This document shows positions 8,997-18,052 of a stretch of DNA of 64,000 nucleotides, one piece after another. The DNA is from an uncultured Polaribacter sp. Its GTDB lineage: Bacteria; Bacteroidota; Bacteroidia; Flavobacteriales; Flavobacteriaceae. The stretch is from assembly GCA_943787375.1 (NCBI GenBank), contig CALSME010000002.1, forward strand, positions 434,001 through 498,000, written 5' to 3'. Made by a program: the position numbers and the translations under genes. Under the pieces are notes generated by a model that ran no database searches, was not told where the DNA came from, and was given only the letters and a program-made list of their open reading frames with translations. Position 1 is the stretch's first letter; every line of letters begins with the position of its first letter.

Positions 8997-10766
8997 ATGA
9001 AATTTTTCTCCTCCTTAAATGAAATAGCTTCGAAAGGCAAAGCTGCATTCAAAAGATTTCCAATTGTATTATTATGGGCTATAATTGGAACATTATTTGC
9101 TTTATACTGTATTGAATCAAAATCACTGGATACGGAGTTTAACAAGAAAATCCTTCTTATTTTTTCATTAGGAATCAGTTGGTTAATATCCACAAGATTT
9201 TTTTTAGAGCAATTAAAGAAAGATAAAAAATGGATTTCAATTGGCACAATCATGTTTCTTGGTTTTTTCTATTGGAGTCTCCCAGCTGATAACTTTGCTA
9301 TAAATTTAATTTCCTGGATTCGATTTTGCATCTATATTTCTTTAGGACACATTTTTATTTTAGTAGCTCCTTTTGTTTTTGAGTGGAATAAAGAATCTTT
9401 TTTTAATCATGTTAAATCAGTTTCAATCGCGATTATCAGAAGTTTATTTTTTTCCTTTATTTTGTTTGGAGGCATCACCTTAGCTTTTTTAGCAATAGAA
9501 AACTTATTTGATGTAGATGTGAAAAGTGAAAGATACTTTCAGATATACGTTTTTTGTATGGGAATTATCAATACCTGGATCTATTTATCAGATTTTCCAA
9601 AAAATAGCTACAGGCAAACAACAGTGAATTATCCTAAAGCACTAGAGGTTTTAGTTAAATATATTTTGATTCCTTTAGCAACCTTATATTTAATTATTTT
9701 ATATGCTTATTCTTTAAAAATAATAATTAATTGGAGTTTGCCAAAAGGCTGGGTTTCCTATTTAGTCATTGCCTTATCTTTTTTAGGGTTTCTAATTCAA
9801 TTACTCATAAACCCAATTCAGAAAAATTCTAATTTTAAAACGATAAAGCTTTTCTATCCTTGGTTTTATTTTCTATTATTGCCATTAATAGCATTGCTTT
9901 ATGTTGCAATTTTTAGACGAGTTTCTGAATATGGATATACAGAAAATAGATATATTGTTTTGTTTCTTGCAATTTGGATTTTAGGGATGACGCTATATAT
10001 GTTGCTAAGTAAAAAGAAACAAATAAGATATTTTTCTTTATCAATAATAACCTTGTTTCTAATTACTTCATTTGGTTTTTGGGGAATTTTTAATGTTTCA
10101 TATAAAAGTCAACTCAAAAGATTTAAAAGAACTTATAATCAGATTAAATTAAAAAACTTCGAGGTTACAAGAGAAGAGAAAAATCAATTTAAAGACATTA
10201 TTGGTTACTTGTTTGAAAGAGATCAATTAGACAAAGTAGAACCTATTTTAGGATATAAACCTTCTGAAGTATTTAAAAAAGAAAAATGGAGTTGGATTAT
10301 GTCTTCAAAAATATCAGATTCATTAAATATTGTCGTCGTAGATAAAAAAGATGCTATTGAAGAAATAAGAAATAATTTCTATTCAAACCTTGAGAATGAA
10401 GTTTTCGATATTAGGGGCTATGATTTTTTTAAAAAAATAAATATTGGTTTTAACAATACTCCAAAAAACATAAAAGGATATGCGTTTTCTTTGGTAGAAA
10501 AATCAACTAAATTAAAAGTGACATCCAAAGATAAAACGGTTATACTTTTAATTGACTTAAAGCCTCTGATTTTAAATCTACAGCAAATAGACAATGGATT
10601 TCGAGGAATTGACAAACATAGAATGACAATTATAAAAGAGTTAAAAGACTTCAAAATAAAATTAATATTTAATAGAATCTCTATGTCAAAGTTAAATGAG
10701 ACAACACAAGATATCGAAATAAATAATACAGATTTATATGTTTTTATAAAACAAAAAGCACTATGA
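8997..10766 (+). CDS. DUF4153 domain-containing membrane protein
   Basis: This is a polytopic membrane protein of about 589 residues. An in-frame ATG at 8934 would add 21 residues, but it directly abuts the T tract of the preceding terminator. A -7-like box (TATATTTA, 8977-8984) lies between the two ATGs, so 8997 (MKFFSSLNEIASKGKAAFKRFP) is preferred. The first 380 residues or so contain about eleven hydrophobic segments matching the DUF4153 layout. The remaining 200 are soluble and charged, ending in LYVFIKQKAL, and probably lie in the periplasm or cytoplasm. The function of the family is not established. It overlaps the exonuclease gene by 4 bp (ATGA), so the two are translationally coupled. 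The soluble C-terminal part is not something I recognise. Confidence 0.75.
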   Translation: MKFFSSLNEIASKGKAAFKRFPIVLLWAIIGTLFALYCIESKSLDTEFNKKILLIFSLGISWLISTRFFLEQLKKDKKWISIGTIMFLGFFYWSLPADNFAINLISWIRFCIYISLGHIFILVAPFVFEWNKESFFNHVKSVSIAIIRSLFFSFILFGGITLAFLAIENLFDVDVKSERYFQIYVFCMGIINTWIYLSDFPKNSYRQTTVNYPKALEVLVKYILIPLATLYLIILYAYSLKIIINWSLPKGWVSYLVIALSFLGFLIQLLINPIQKNSNFKTIKLFYPWFYFLLLPLIALLYVAIFRRVSEYGYTENRYIVLFLAIWILGMTLYMLLSKKKQIRYFSLSIITLFLITSFGFWGIFNVSYKSQLKRFKRTYNQIKLKNFEVTREEKNQFKDIIGYLFERDQLDKVEPILGYKPSEVFKKEKWSWIMSSKISDSLNIVVVDKKDAIEEIRNNFYSNLENEVFDIRGYDFFKKINIGFNNTPKNIKGYAFSLVEKSTKLKVTSKDKTVILLIDLKPLILNLQQIDNGFRGIDKHRMTIIKELKDFKIKLIFNRISMSKLNETTQDIEINNTDLYVFIKQKAL

Positions 10767-11479
10767 ATTTGAAAACTAACCTTAAGAATATTTTATTCTT
10801 AGACATAGAAACAGTGCCTGAGTTTGAACACTGGTCGGAATTATCGGAAGAACAACAAGAACTGTTTGCAAAGAAAACCCAGTACCAAAGAAAAGAAGAA
10901 TTTACCCCAGCAGCCTTCTATGATCGTGCAGGAATTTGGGCAGAGTTTGGTAAAATTGTGTGTATTTCAGTAGGGTATTTTACAGAAGTATCTAAGGCGA
11001 AAAAATTAAGAATTACCTCCTTTTTTGGAGATGATGAAGTCAAAATACTTACCGATTTCAAAGAGTTATTAAACACCCATTTTAGTCAGCAATACAAAGT
11101 GTTGTGTGCGCACAATGGAAAGGAATTTGATTTTCCATTTATGGCAAGAAGAATGATAGTTCATAAAATAGAATTGCCTCAAAAACTAAATCTATTCGGG
11201 AAAAAACCCTGGGAAGTGCCGCATTTAGACACCTTAGAATTATGGAAATTTGGAGACTATAAACATTATACCTCCTTAAAACTATTAACCTCCATTTTAG
11301 GAATTCCATCTCCAAAAGACGATATCGATGGTAGTGAAGTGGCGCAGGTTTATTATCAAGAAAAAAACATGGATAGAATTGTAAAATATTGCGAAAAAGA
11401 CACCATTGCGGTTGCGCAGGTACTCTTAAGATTCAATAACGAAGCGTTATTGAATGAGGCAGATATTACGAGTGTTTAG
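10763..11479 (+). CDS. 3'-5' exonuclease of the DnaQ/PolB-exonuclease-like superfamily
   Basis: This 238-residue protein has the ribonuclease-H-like DEDD exonuclease fold. The first motif is ILFLDIETVPEF (D and E metal ligands, about residues 13-15), the second is in VLCAHNGKEFDFPFMARRM (about 113-131), and the last acidic motif is KYCEKDTIAVAQVLLRF (about 210-226). Such stand-alone exonucleases trim single-stranded or mismatched DNA 3' ends; the substrate here is not known. The start overlaps the DUF4153 gene by 4 bp. After the stop an A-run/T-run palindrome leads into the convergent ABC-F gene. Confidence 0.8.
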   Translation: MNLKTNLKNILFLDIETVPEFEHWSELSEEQQELFAKKTQYQRKEEFTPAAFYDRAGIWAEFGKIVCISVGYFTEVSKAKKLRITSFFGDDEVKILTDFKELLNTHFSQQYKVLCAHNGKEFDFPFMARRMIVHKIELPQKLNLFGKKPWEVPHLDTLELWKFGDYKHYTSLKLLTSILGIPSPKDDIDGSEVAQVYYQEKNMDRIVKYCEKDTIAVAQVLLRFNNEALLNEADITSV

Positions 11480-11483
11480 CTGA

Positions 11484-11506
11484 AAAAAAGAGACTCTTTT
11501 TTTAAT
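11484..11506. terminator. Weak bidirectional terminator between convergent genes
   Basis: AAAAAAAGA and TCTTTTTTT face each other across GAC, followed by a T run, between the exonuclease and ABC-F genes. The stem has few G-C pairs, so the efficiency is doubtful. It overlaps the ABC-F stop codon. Confidence 0.35.
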
Positions 11507-13361
11507 CCTCTAATTTCATAGAAAGTTCCAGCCACCGTTCCTCTTTTTGTTCTAATTTTTTGATAATTGCTTCCAATTCTTGAGACTTCGCTGCAATTTC
11601 ATCCGTAGGAATTTCAACATTTAAAAATTGATTTTCAATCGATGCTTTACTTTTCTGAAGTCTTCCAATTTCTGTTTCTAAACCTCCAAATTCTCTTTTT
11701 TCATCAAAGTTTAAGGTCACAGGTTTTTTCTTTTTTTCCACCACTTTTTCTGGTGTTTTTTTCTTTTCTACTTCTTTAGGAATAGAACCATCATAGGCCC
11801 TAAAATCTGAGTAGTTTCCTGGGAAATTCTCGACAACACCCTCGCCTCTGAAAACAAATAGTGCATCCACAATTTTGTCCATAAAATAGCGGTCATGAGA
11901 AACTACCAATAAATTTCCAGGGTAATCTAACAAGAAGTTTTCCAAGACGTTTAAAGTAACCACATCCAAATCATTGGTGGGCTCATCTAAGATTAAAAAG
12001 TTAGGATTTTGAATTAAAACAGCACACAAGTACAATCTCTTTTGTTCTCCTCCTGAAAGTCTTTCTACAAAATCGTATTGTTTTTTCTTGTCAAACAAAA
12101 AACGTTCTAACAGTTGCGAAGCAGATATTTTACGTCCTTTTGTTAGTGGAATAAATTCACCAAATTCTTTGATAACTTCAATCACCTTTTGTCCAGGTTT
12201 TACCTTAATTCCAGATTGTGTATAATACCCAAATTTTACTGTTTCACCCACGGTCACCTTTCCTCCGTCAAGCGGTGCAGTTTCTGTGATAATATTTAAA
12301 AAAGAAGATTTTCCAGTTCCGTTTTTACCAATAATTCCAACACGCTCTCCACGTTTAAAAATATAGTCAAATCCATCTAAAATCTTTTTATCGCCATACG
12401 ATTTTTTCAATTTGTGGAGCTCCAAAATTTTACTTCCCAAACGTTCCATGTTAATTTCTAACTGAACTTGATGATCTTGTCTTCTTTGGTGTGCTTTTTC
12501 TTTGATCTTATAAAAATCATCTGTTCTCGACTTCGATTTTGTCGTTCTTGCTTTTGGTTGCCTGCGCATCCAGTCCAATTCTTTTTTGAATAAACTTTTG
12601 GCTTTGCCCAAATTGGTAGCTTCCAAAGCTAAGCGTTCCTCTTTATTTTGAAGATAGTAGGAATAATTTCCTTTATATTTATAGATATTTCCTTCATCCA
12701 ATTCTATAATTTCATTACAAACACGTTCTAAGAAATAACGATCATGCGTTACCATGAATAGCGTTATTTTTTCTTTTGCAAAGAAAGCTTCTAGCCATTC
12801 AATCATTTCTAAATCTAAATGATTTGTGGGTTCATCTAAAATTAATAAATCGGGTTTGTTAATTAAAACAATGGCCAAAGAAAGCCGTTTTTTTTGCCCC
12901 CCAGAAAGTGCTCCTACTTTTAATGTTAGATCGTCTAATTTTAATTTTGATAAAATTTGGCGGTATTGCGTTTCAAAATCCCATGCATTGTATTGCTCCA
13001 TCAAATCAAAAGCCGTTTGAAATGCATCGGCATTTTCAGGATTTTCTAAAGCAGCTTCATATTGTTTTACAACATTCAACACCGTATTGTCAGTCGCAAA
13101 AATAGTTTCCTCAATCGTAAGTGCAGGATCTAAATCCATATTTTGAGCCAAATAAGCAATAGAAATTCCTTTTCTACTTACAACCTGACCTGAATCGGAA
13201 GTGTCTAGACCTGCAATGATATTCAAAATAGAAGTTTTTCCACTTCCGTTTTTAGCTACAAAAGCTATTTTTTGATCTTTGTTAATTCCGAAAGAAATGT
13301 CATCAAACAAAACACGTTCGCCGTAAGACTTAGAGATATTTTCTACTGTTAAGTAATTCAA
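11502..13361 (-). CDS. ABC-F family ATPase (Uup/ribosome-associated type)
   Basis: This 619-residue protein has two ABC ATPase domains and no membrane segments. Domain 1 has Walker A GSGKTSIL (about 40), signature LSGGQKKRLS and Walker B LLILDEPTNHLDLEMIEW. Domain 2 has GTGKSSFL (about 350), LSGGEQKRLYL and LILDEPTNDLD. Between them is the charged P-site-tRNA interaction motif region (RRQPKARTTKSKSR). At the C-terminus is a lysine-rich linker and a coiled coil (about 540-619), the arrangement of Uup-type ABC-F proteins. Such proteins act on ribosomes or, for Uup, on branched DNA intermediates. Its own gene unit faces the exonuclease gene. The exact subfamily is a family-level inference. Confidence 0.88.
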   Translation of the reverse strand: MNYLTVENISKSYGERVLFDDISFGINKDQKIAFVAKNGSGKTSILNIIAGLDTSDSGQVVSRKGISIAYLAQNMDLDPALTIEETIFATDNTVLNVVKQYEAALENPENADAFQTAFDLMEQYNAWDFETQYRQILSKLKLDDLTLKVGALSGGQKKRLSLAIVLINKPDLLILDEPTNHLDLEMIEWLEAFFAKEKITLFMVTHDRYFLERVCNEIIELDEGNIYKYKGNYSYYLQNKEERLALEATNLGKAKSLFKKELDWMRRQPKARTTKSKSRTDDFYKIKEKAHQRRQDHQVQLEINMERLGSKILELHKLKKSYGDKKILDGFDYIFKRGERVGIIGKNGTGKSSFLNIITETAPLDGGKVTVGETVKFGYYTQSGIKVKPGQKVIEVIKEFGEFIPLTKGRKISASQLLERFLFDKKKQYDFVERLSGGEQKRLYLCAVLIQNPNFLILDEPTNDLDVVTLNVLENFLLDYPGNLLVVSHDRYFMDKIVDALFVFRGEGVVENFPGNYSDFRAYDGSIPKEVEKKKTPEKVVEKKKKPVTLNFDEKREFGGLETEIGRLQKSKASIENQFLNVEIPTDEIAAKSQELEAIIKKLEQKEERWLELSMKLED

Positions 13362-13544
13362 AAGATTGATTTTTAGGAATTACAAAGAAACAAAAAACCC
13401 AAACGTTAACTGGATTTTTAAAGGGATTAATTAACTTATTTGTAGCCATTGTTCCTTTGGGTTTGTTTTCTTACAAAAAAGTTTCTGCTGCATCAGAAAA
13501 AGAGTACAATTAAAAGCTTATTTTTAATCTTTCAAAATCTATAA
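13362..13544. other. Divergent intergenic region between two ABC ATPase genes
   Basis: This 183-bp AT-rich gap separates the divergently transcribed ABC-F and oligopeptide-type ABC genes and must contain both promoters. I see no exact TAnnTTTG box and no strong hairpin in it. Confidence 0.4.
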
Positions 13545-15218
13545 ATGCTCACTATTAAGAACCTTTCAATTTCTTTTCTTCAAAATAAAAAATTTGAAGC
13601 AGCTGTTCATGACATTTCTTTTTCATTGTATCAAAATGAAATTTTAGGAATGGTAGGAGAATCGGGAAGTGGAAAATCGATTACTTCTTTAGCGCTTTTA
13701 GGGTTATTGCCAAAAGGAATTGCGAAAGTTGATGGCGCTATCTTCTACAATGAAGAAAATATAAATACCTATTCAGAAAAGGCATTTCAGAGAATAAGAG
13801 GCCGTAAAATTGCCATGATTTTTCAGGAACCGATGAGTTCTCTTAATCCAACTCTTACCTGCGGATATCAAGTTGCAGAAATTTTACAACAACATACACA
13901 GTTTTCTAAAAGTGAAATTTATGCTACTGTAATTTCTCTTTTCGAAAAAGTAAAATTACCCCGAGCATCTAGTATTTTTAAAGCGTATCCACATCAAATT
14001 AGTGGGGGACAAAAACAACGGGTAATGATTGCCATGGCGATCGCTTGCAAGCCGGAAATTTTGATTGCTGACGAGCCAACAACGGCTTTAGACGTTACCG
14101 TACAAAAGGAAATTATCTTGTTGTTAAAAGAATTGCAACAAGAATATGGAATGAGTATCCTTTTTATTACCCATGATTTAGCCTTGGTTTCGGAAATAGC
14201 AGATCGGGTAGTAGTCATGTATAAAGGAAGCATTGTTGAACAAGGAAGCACAAAAGAAGTTTTTTTAAACCCCCAAAAAAATTATACCAAAGCATTAATC
14301 AATTCGAAGCCAAATTTAGAGCTAAGGCTTCATACATTACCAACGGTTACAGATTTTATCGATGAAACTGTTGATAACACTGTATATACGAAAGCGGATA
14401 GAGCTCGTTTTCATGAAAAAATATATCAGAAAACACCCCTGTTAGAAATACGTAATTTAAAAAAAGAGTTTATTACCAAAGGAGCATGGTTTCAGAAAGA
14501 CGAAGTTGTAAAAGCCGTAAATAATATTTCATTTCAGATTTTTGAAGGAGAAACATTGGGTTTGGTCGGGGAGTCTGGTTGTGGTAAAACTACTTTGGGT
14601 AGAACTATTTTACATTTAGAAAAAGCAACTTCTGGACAGGTTCTTTTTGGAGGAAAAGACATTACACAGCTATCAAAAACAGGGTTGAAGCAACTTAGAA
14701 AAGACATTCAGATTATATTTCAAGATCCTTTTTCTTCACTAAATCCAAGAATTACGGTTGGGAATGCTATTTTAGAACCGATGAAGGTTCACGGTATTTT
14801 GTCAAATAAGAAGGAAAGAATAACGTATGTTTTAGACCTGTTAAAAAAAGTGGGTTTAGAAGAAGAACATTTTAATAGATATCCCCACGAATTTTCGGGT
14901 GGACAAAGACAGCGAATTGGTATTGCAAGAACAATCGCATTACAACCGAAGCTAATTATTTGCGATGAGTCGGTTTCGGCTTTAGATGTTTCTGTTCAAG
15001 CACAAGTTTTAAACTTATTGAATGCATTGAAAGCAACATTTAATTTCACATATATTTTTATTTCCCATGACCTTTCTGTTGTTAAATACATGTCAGACCA
15101 ATTGGTGGTCATGAATCAAGGAGAGATTGAGGAGATTGGTGATGCGGATGTTATTTACAAAGCACCAAAAACAACGTATACGAAAACACTAATTGCCGCA
15201 ATTCCTAAGGGGATCTAG
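13545..15218 (+). CDS. Dipeptide/oligopeptide ABC transporter, fused double ATP-binding protein
   Basis: This 557-residue protein fuses two ATPase domains of the DppD/DppF (OppD/OppF) type, as in YejF and GsiA. Domain 1 has GESGSGKS (about 40), Q-loop FQEPMSSLNPTLTCG and signature ISGGQKQR. Domain 2 has GESGCGKT (about 347), FQDPFSSLNPRITVG and FSGGQRQR, plus the C-terminal VDEV-like oligopeptide motif region. It energises import of short peptides or similar solutes through an inner-membrane permease. No permease or binding-protein gene is adjacent, so the membrane partners must be elsewhere. The start ATG (MLTIKNLSISF) is the usual family start. Confidence 0.92.
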   Translation: MLTIKNLSISFLQNKKFEAAVHDISFSLYQNEILGMVGESGSGKSITSLALLGLLPKGIAKVDGAIFYNEENINTYSEKAFQRIRGRKIAMIFQEPMSSLNPTLTCGYQVAEILQQHTQFSKSEIYATVISLFEKVKLPRASSIFKAYPHQISGGQKQRVMIAMAIACKPEILIADEPTTALDVTVQKEIILLLKELQQEYGMSILFITHDLALVSEIADRVVVMYKGSIVEQGSTKEVFLNPQKNYTKALINSKPNLELRLHTLPTVTDFIDETVDNTVYTKADRARFHEKIYQKTPLLEIRNLKKEFITKGAWFQKDEVVKAVNNISFQIFEGETLGLVGESGCGKTTLGRTILHLEKATSGQVLFGGKDITQLSKTGLKQLRKDIQIIFQDPFSSLNPRITVGNAILEPMKVHGILSNKKERITYVLDLLKKVGLEEEHFNRYPHEFSGGQRQRIGIARTIALQPKLIICDESVSALDVSVQAQVLNLLNALKATFNFTYIFISHDLSVVKYMSDQLVVMNQGEIEEIGDADVIYKAPKTTYTKTLIAAIPKGI

Positions 15219-15278
15219 CCTTTTTTTAATCTCTCAATAAGTGGTATATTGCACTCCGAAATTAGATAAGAATTCTTT

Positions 15279-16295
15279 ATGAAAATAATTGTACCAATGG
15301 CCGGAATTGGGTCACGTTTAAGACCTCATACGCTCACAATCCCTAAACCTTTAACCGTTATTGCAGGAAAACCAATCGTACAACGTTTGGTAGAAGATAT
15401 TACTGCAGTTGTAGCCCAAGAAATAGATGAAATAGCCTTTATAATTGGACCAGCAGCAAAAGGGTTTCCCGCAAACACGAAAGAGACCTTATTGAAAATT
15501 GCAACAGAATTAGGAACCAAAGGATCGGTATACATTCAAGAAGAAGCCTTAGGAACTGCACATGCACTATATTGCGCCAAAGAATCCTTGAGTGGTCCCT
15601 GTGTTGTTGCTTATGCTGATACATTATTCAAAGCAGATTTTAAATTAGACGCAAGTGCAGACGGTGCCATCTGGGTTAAACAAGTGGAAGACCCAAGTGC
15701 CTTTGGTGTCGTAAAAGTAGAAGACGGTTTTATTACCGACTTTATTGAAAAGCCAAAAGATTTTGTTTCAGATTTAGCGATTATCGGTATTTATTATTTT
15801 AAAGATGGAGATCGTGTAAGAAAGGAAGTTGAATATTTAGTTGACAATGATCTAAAAGAGAATAACGAATACCAATTGACCAATGTCTTAGAAACTTTAA
15901 AAAGAGAAGGCGCAAAATTTATTCCAGGAAAAGTAGATGCTTGGATGGATTGTGGTAAAAAAGATCCTACTGTAGATACGAATAAACAAGTGTTAGGTTT
16001 CGAGTATGAAGCAGGTAATAACCTTGTTTCTAAAAATGTTGTCTTAGATAATTCAGAAATTATTCAACCTTGTTTTATTGGTGAAAATGTGCTGTTAAAA
16101 AACACGAAAATAGGACCCTATGTTTCTATTGGAGCAAACAGTATTGTTACAGATTCAACCATTAAAAACTCGCTAATTCAATCAAATGTCTCTATAAAAA
16201 ATGCAGATTTAGATCAGGCAATGATTGGAAACCATGCCAAATACAACGGGAAGTACACCTCTGTAAGTATTGGTGATTATACCGAATTATTATAA
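15279..16295 (+). CDS. Sugar-phosphate nucleotidyltransferase with beta-helix tail
   Basis: This 338-residue protein has an N-terminal nucleotidyltransferase domain with the G-x-G-x-RL signature (MAGIGSRLRPHTLTIPKPL) and YADTLF as the metal-site region (about 111-116), then a hexapeptide left-handed beta-helix (about 250-335; repeats such as FIGENVLLKNTKIGPYVSIG). That architecture is shared by glucose-1-phosphate thymidylyl/uridylyl- and GlmU-like enzymes that make nucleotide sugars. It begins an operon with a TPR protein (start directly after this stop), a DUF4292 lipoprotein and an EnvC-like protein, an order I recognise as common in Flavobacteriaceae and suggestive of an envelope role. 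The sugar is not determined. Confidence 0.85.
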   Translation: MKIIVPMAGIGSRLRPHTLTIPKPLTVIAGKPIVQRLVEDITAVVAQEIDEIAFIIGPAAKGFPANTKETLLKIATELGTKGSVYIQEEALGTAHALYCAKESLSGPCVVAYADTLFKADFKLDASADGAIWVKQVEDPSAFGVVKVEDGFITDFIEKPKDFVSDLAIIGIYYFKDGDRVRKEVEYLVDNDLKENNEYQLTNVLETLKREGAKFIPGKVDAWMDCGKKDPTVDTNKQVLGFEYEAGNNLVSKNVVLDNSEIIQPCFIGENVLLKNTKIGPYVSIGANSIVTDSTIKNSLIQSNVSIKNADLDQAMIGNHAKYNGKYTSVSIGDYTELL

Positions 16296-17276
16296 ATGAA
16301 ATTTAGCGCAAAGAATAGCGAAAAAAAAGTTGTAAAGCGTTCCTTTAAAAGTGCGCTAGTTCTCTATTTTTTATTCTTTGTGCTCTTTTCGATGCCTTCA
16401 TATGCACAAGATAGTATTGCGTTGCCAAAAGATTTGAATGAAGAAAAGGAGTTAAAATTCCAACAATATTTTTTTAAAGCTTTGGCAGAGAAATCGATTC
16501 GTAACTTTCAGAAAGCGATCGAAAATTTAGAAAGTTGCAATCAAATAATTCCAAACGATGTTGCTGTTTTCTTTGAGTTTTCTAAGAATTATTTTGCGCT
16601 CCATCAAATAGAATTGGCCAAAGAATATATTGATAGAGCTTTGGTAAAAGACCCAGAAAACTTCTGGATGTTACAGCATTTAGTTGCTGTTTTACAGCGT
16701 AGCAACAGCTATGCTGAAGCAATTGAAATACAAATTGAATTGATAGCCCAGAAACCTAAAAATGGCCAACTAAAAGAAGGGTTGACAAAGCTTTACCTTA
16801 GGGATAATCAGCCAGAAAAAGCACTTGAGACTATAAATTTAATTACAGAACAAAATGGATCTACAGTGTATCTTCGAAACTTAAAAACGGCGTTAGAAAA
16901 AAGAAAATTAAGATTTAAAAAAGAAGAGGAACCGACGAAACTAGTTTCTTTTCAAGCGAAATATGATTTTGATAAAACCTACCTATCTCTAGAACGATTA
17001 TTGAAAAACTCTAAAAATGAAGTAGTTTTATTAAAGTATAGCAAACAAGGAATTCAGCGCTTTCCAGCCCAACCCTACGTATATTTGGTGCAAGGAAAAA
17101 TATTGAACCAACAGAAAGGGTACAAAAATGCGTTATCTATATTGAAAAGTGGGATTGACTTTGTCATTGAAGATGAAATGGAACAAGATTTTTATAGGGA
17201 AATTGCAAAATCATACAAAGGTTTGGGAAACCTAAAAGAAGAGAAAAAGTATTTAAAGAAATTAAATAAAGACTGA
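16296..17276 (+). CDS. Secreted tetratricopeptide-repeat protein
   Basis: This 326-residue protein has an N-terminal signal after a basic stretch (hydrophobic SALVLYFLFFVLFSMPSYAQ, about 19-38), so it is exported, probably to the periplasm. From about residue 50 it is alpha-helical with TPR motifs (FKALAEKSIRNFQKAIENLE, FEFSKNYFALHQIELAKEYI, AVLQRSNSYAEAIEIQIELI, GLTKLYLRDNQPEKALETIN), then a charged linker and further repeats to the end. TPRs bind partner proteins; its operon partners are envelope proteins. The ATG follows the nucleotidyltransferase stop with no gap (TAAATG), so translation is probably coupled. Confidence 0.78.
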   Translation: MKFSAKNSEKKVVKRSFKSALVLYFLFFVLFSMPSYAQDSIALPKDLNEEKELKFQQYFFKALAEKSIRNFQKAIENLESCNQIIPNDVAVFFEFSKNYFALHQIELAKEYIDRALVKDPENFWMLQHLVAVLQRSNSYAEAIEIQIELIAQKPKNGQLKEGLTKLYLRDNQPEKALETINLITEQNGSTVYLRNLKTALEKRKLRFKKEEEPTKLVSFQAKYDFDKTYLSLERLLKNSKNEVVLLKYSKQGIQRFPAQPYVYLVQGKILNQQKGYKNALSILKSGIDFVIEDEMEQDFYREIAKSYKGLGNLKEEKKYLKKLNKD

Positions 17277-17281
17277 AGCTG

Positions 17282-18052
17282 ATGAAATACATTTTTCGAA
17301 TATGCGTTCTTTTGCTGTTTTTTACATCTTGTGGCACTAATAAAAGAGTCATTGATGCCAATGCAATTGCAGAAAAAATGTCTGCGAGAAAAGTTGCAAG
17401 AAAACATGTTGCAGCTAATTTTGATAAAAAGACGCTTGCAGCAAAAGTAAAAGTGAAGTTTGACAACGGCAAAACAAAAGAAAGTGTTTCTGTCACCATG
17501 CGCATTGTAAAAGACGAAGTTATCTGGTTAAAAGTGACAAAATTTATTACTATTTTAAAAGTAAAAATAACCCCGACAAGCGTACAATATTATTCTCCTT
17601 TTTTCAAAAATTATTATGATGGCGACTTTTCAAGTTTGGAGGAACTATTAGGATTTGAAATTAATTTTGAACAATTGCAAAACGTACTTTTAGGGCAATC
17701 AATACAGAATGTGAAAAAGCAAAAACAACAACTTGAAATAAAAGACAATGCCTTTGTATTATCACCAAAAGTCCAGTCCGATTTGTTTAAAATCTTTTAT
17801 TCAGTAAGCCCATCACATTTTAAATTAGAGAAACAACAGATCATAAACCCAATAAAGGAACAACAATTAGATATTTCATATTCGAATTACAAGATAATTG
17901 AAGCCGAAATTTTTCCTACAAATATCACTATTAAAGCACAGCAAAAGAAGAAATATACTCATATAGATGCAACGTTTAAATCCGTTAAATTGAAAACAAA
18001 AGTAAATACTTCTTTTAGGATTCCAGCAAATTATAAACGCCTTAATTTATAA
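17282..18052 (+). CDS. DUF4292 lipoprotein
   Basis: This 256-residue protein has a lipoprotein signal (MKYIFRICVLLLFFTSCGTN) with the acylated cysteine at residue 17. The body is mostly beta-strand, consistent with a LolA/LppX-like half-barrel fold: alternating hydrophobic strands such as KVKVKFDNGKTKESVSVTMR and VKFIT-like repeats. DUF4292 is a Bacteroidota family without established function; the fold and lipid anchor suggest lipid or lipoprotein handling in the periplasm. It lies 5 bp after the TPR gene and overlaps the EnvC-like gene by one base, so all are one operon. Confidence 0.8.
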   Translation: MKYIFRICVLLLFFTSCGTNKRVIDANAIAEKMSARKVARKHVAANFDKKTLAAKVKVKFDNGKTKESVSVTMRIVKDEVIWLKVTKFITILKVKITPTSVQYYSPFFKNYYDGDFSSLEELLGFEINFEQLQNVLLGQSIQNVKKQKQQLEIKDNAFVLSPKVQSDLFKIFYSVSPSHFKLEKQQIINPIKEQQLDISYSNYKIIEAEIFPTNITIKAQQKKKYTHIDATFKSVKLKTKVNTSFRIPANYKRLNL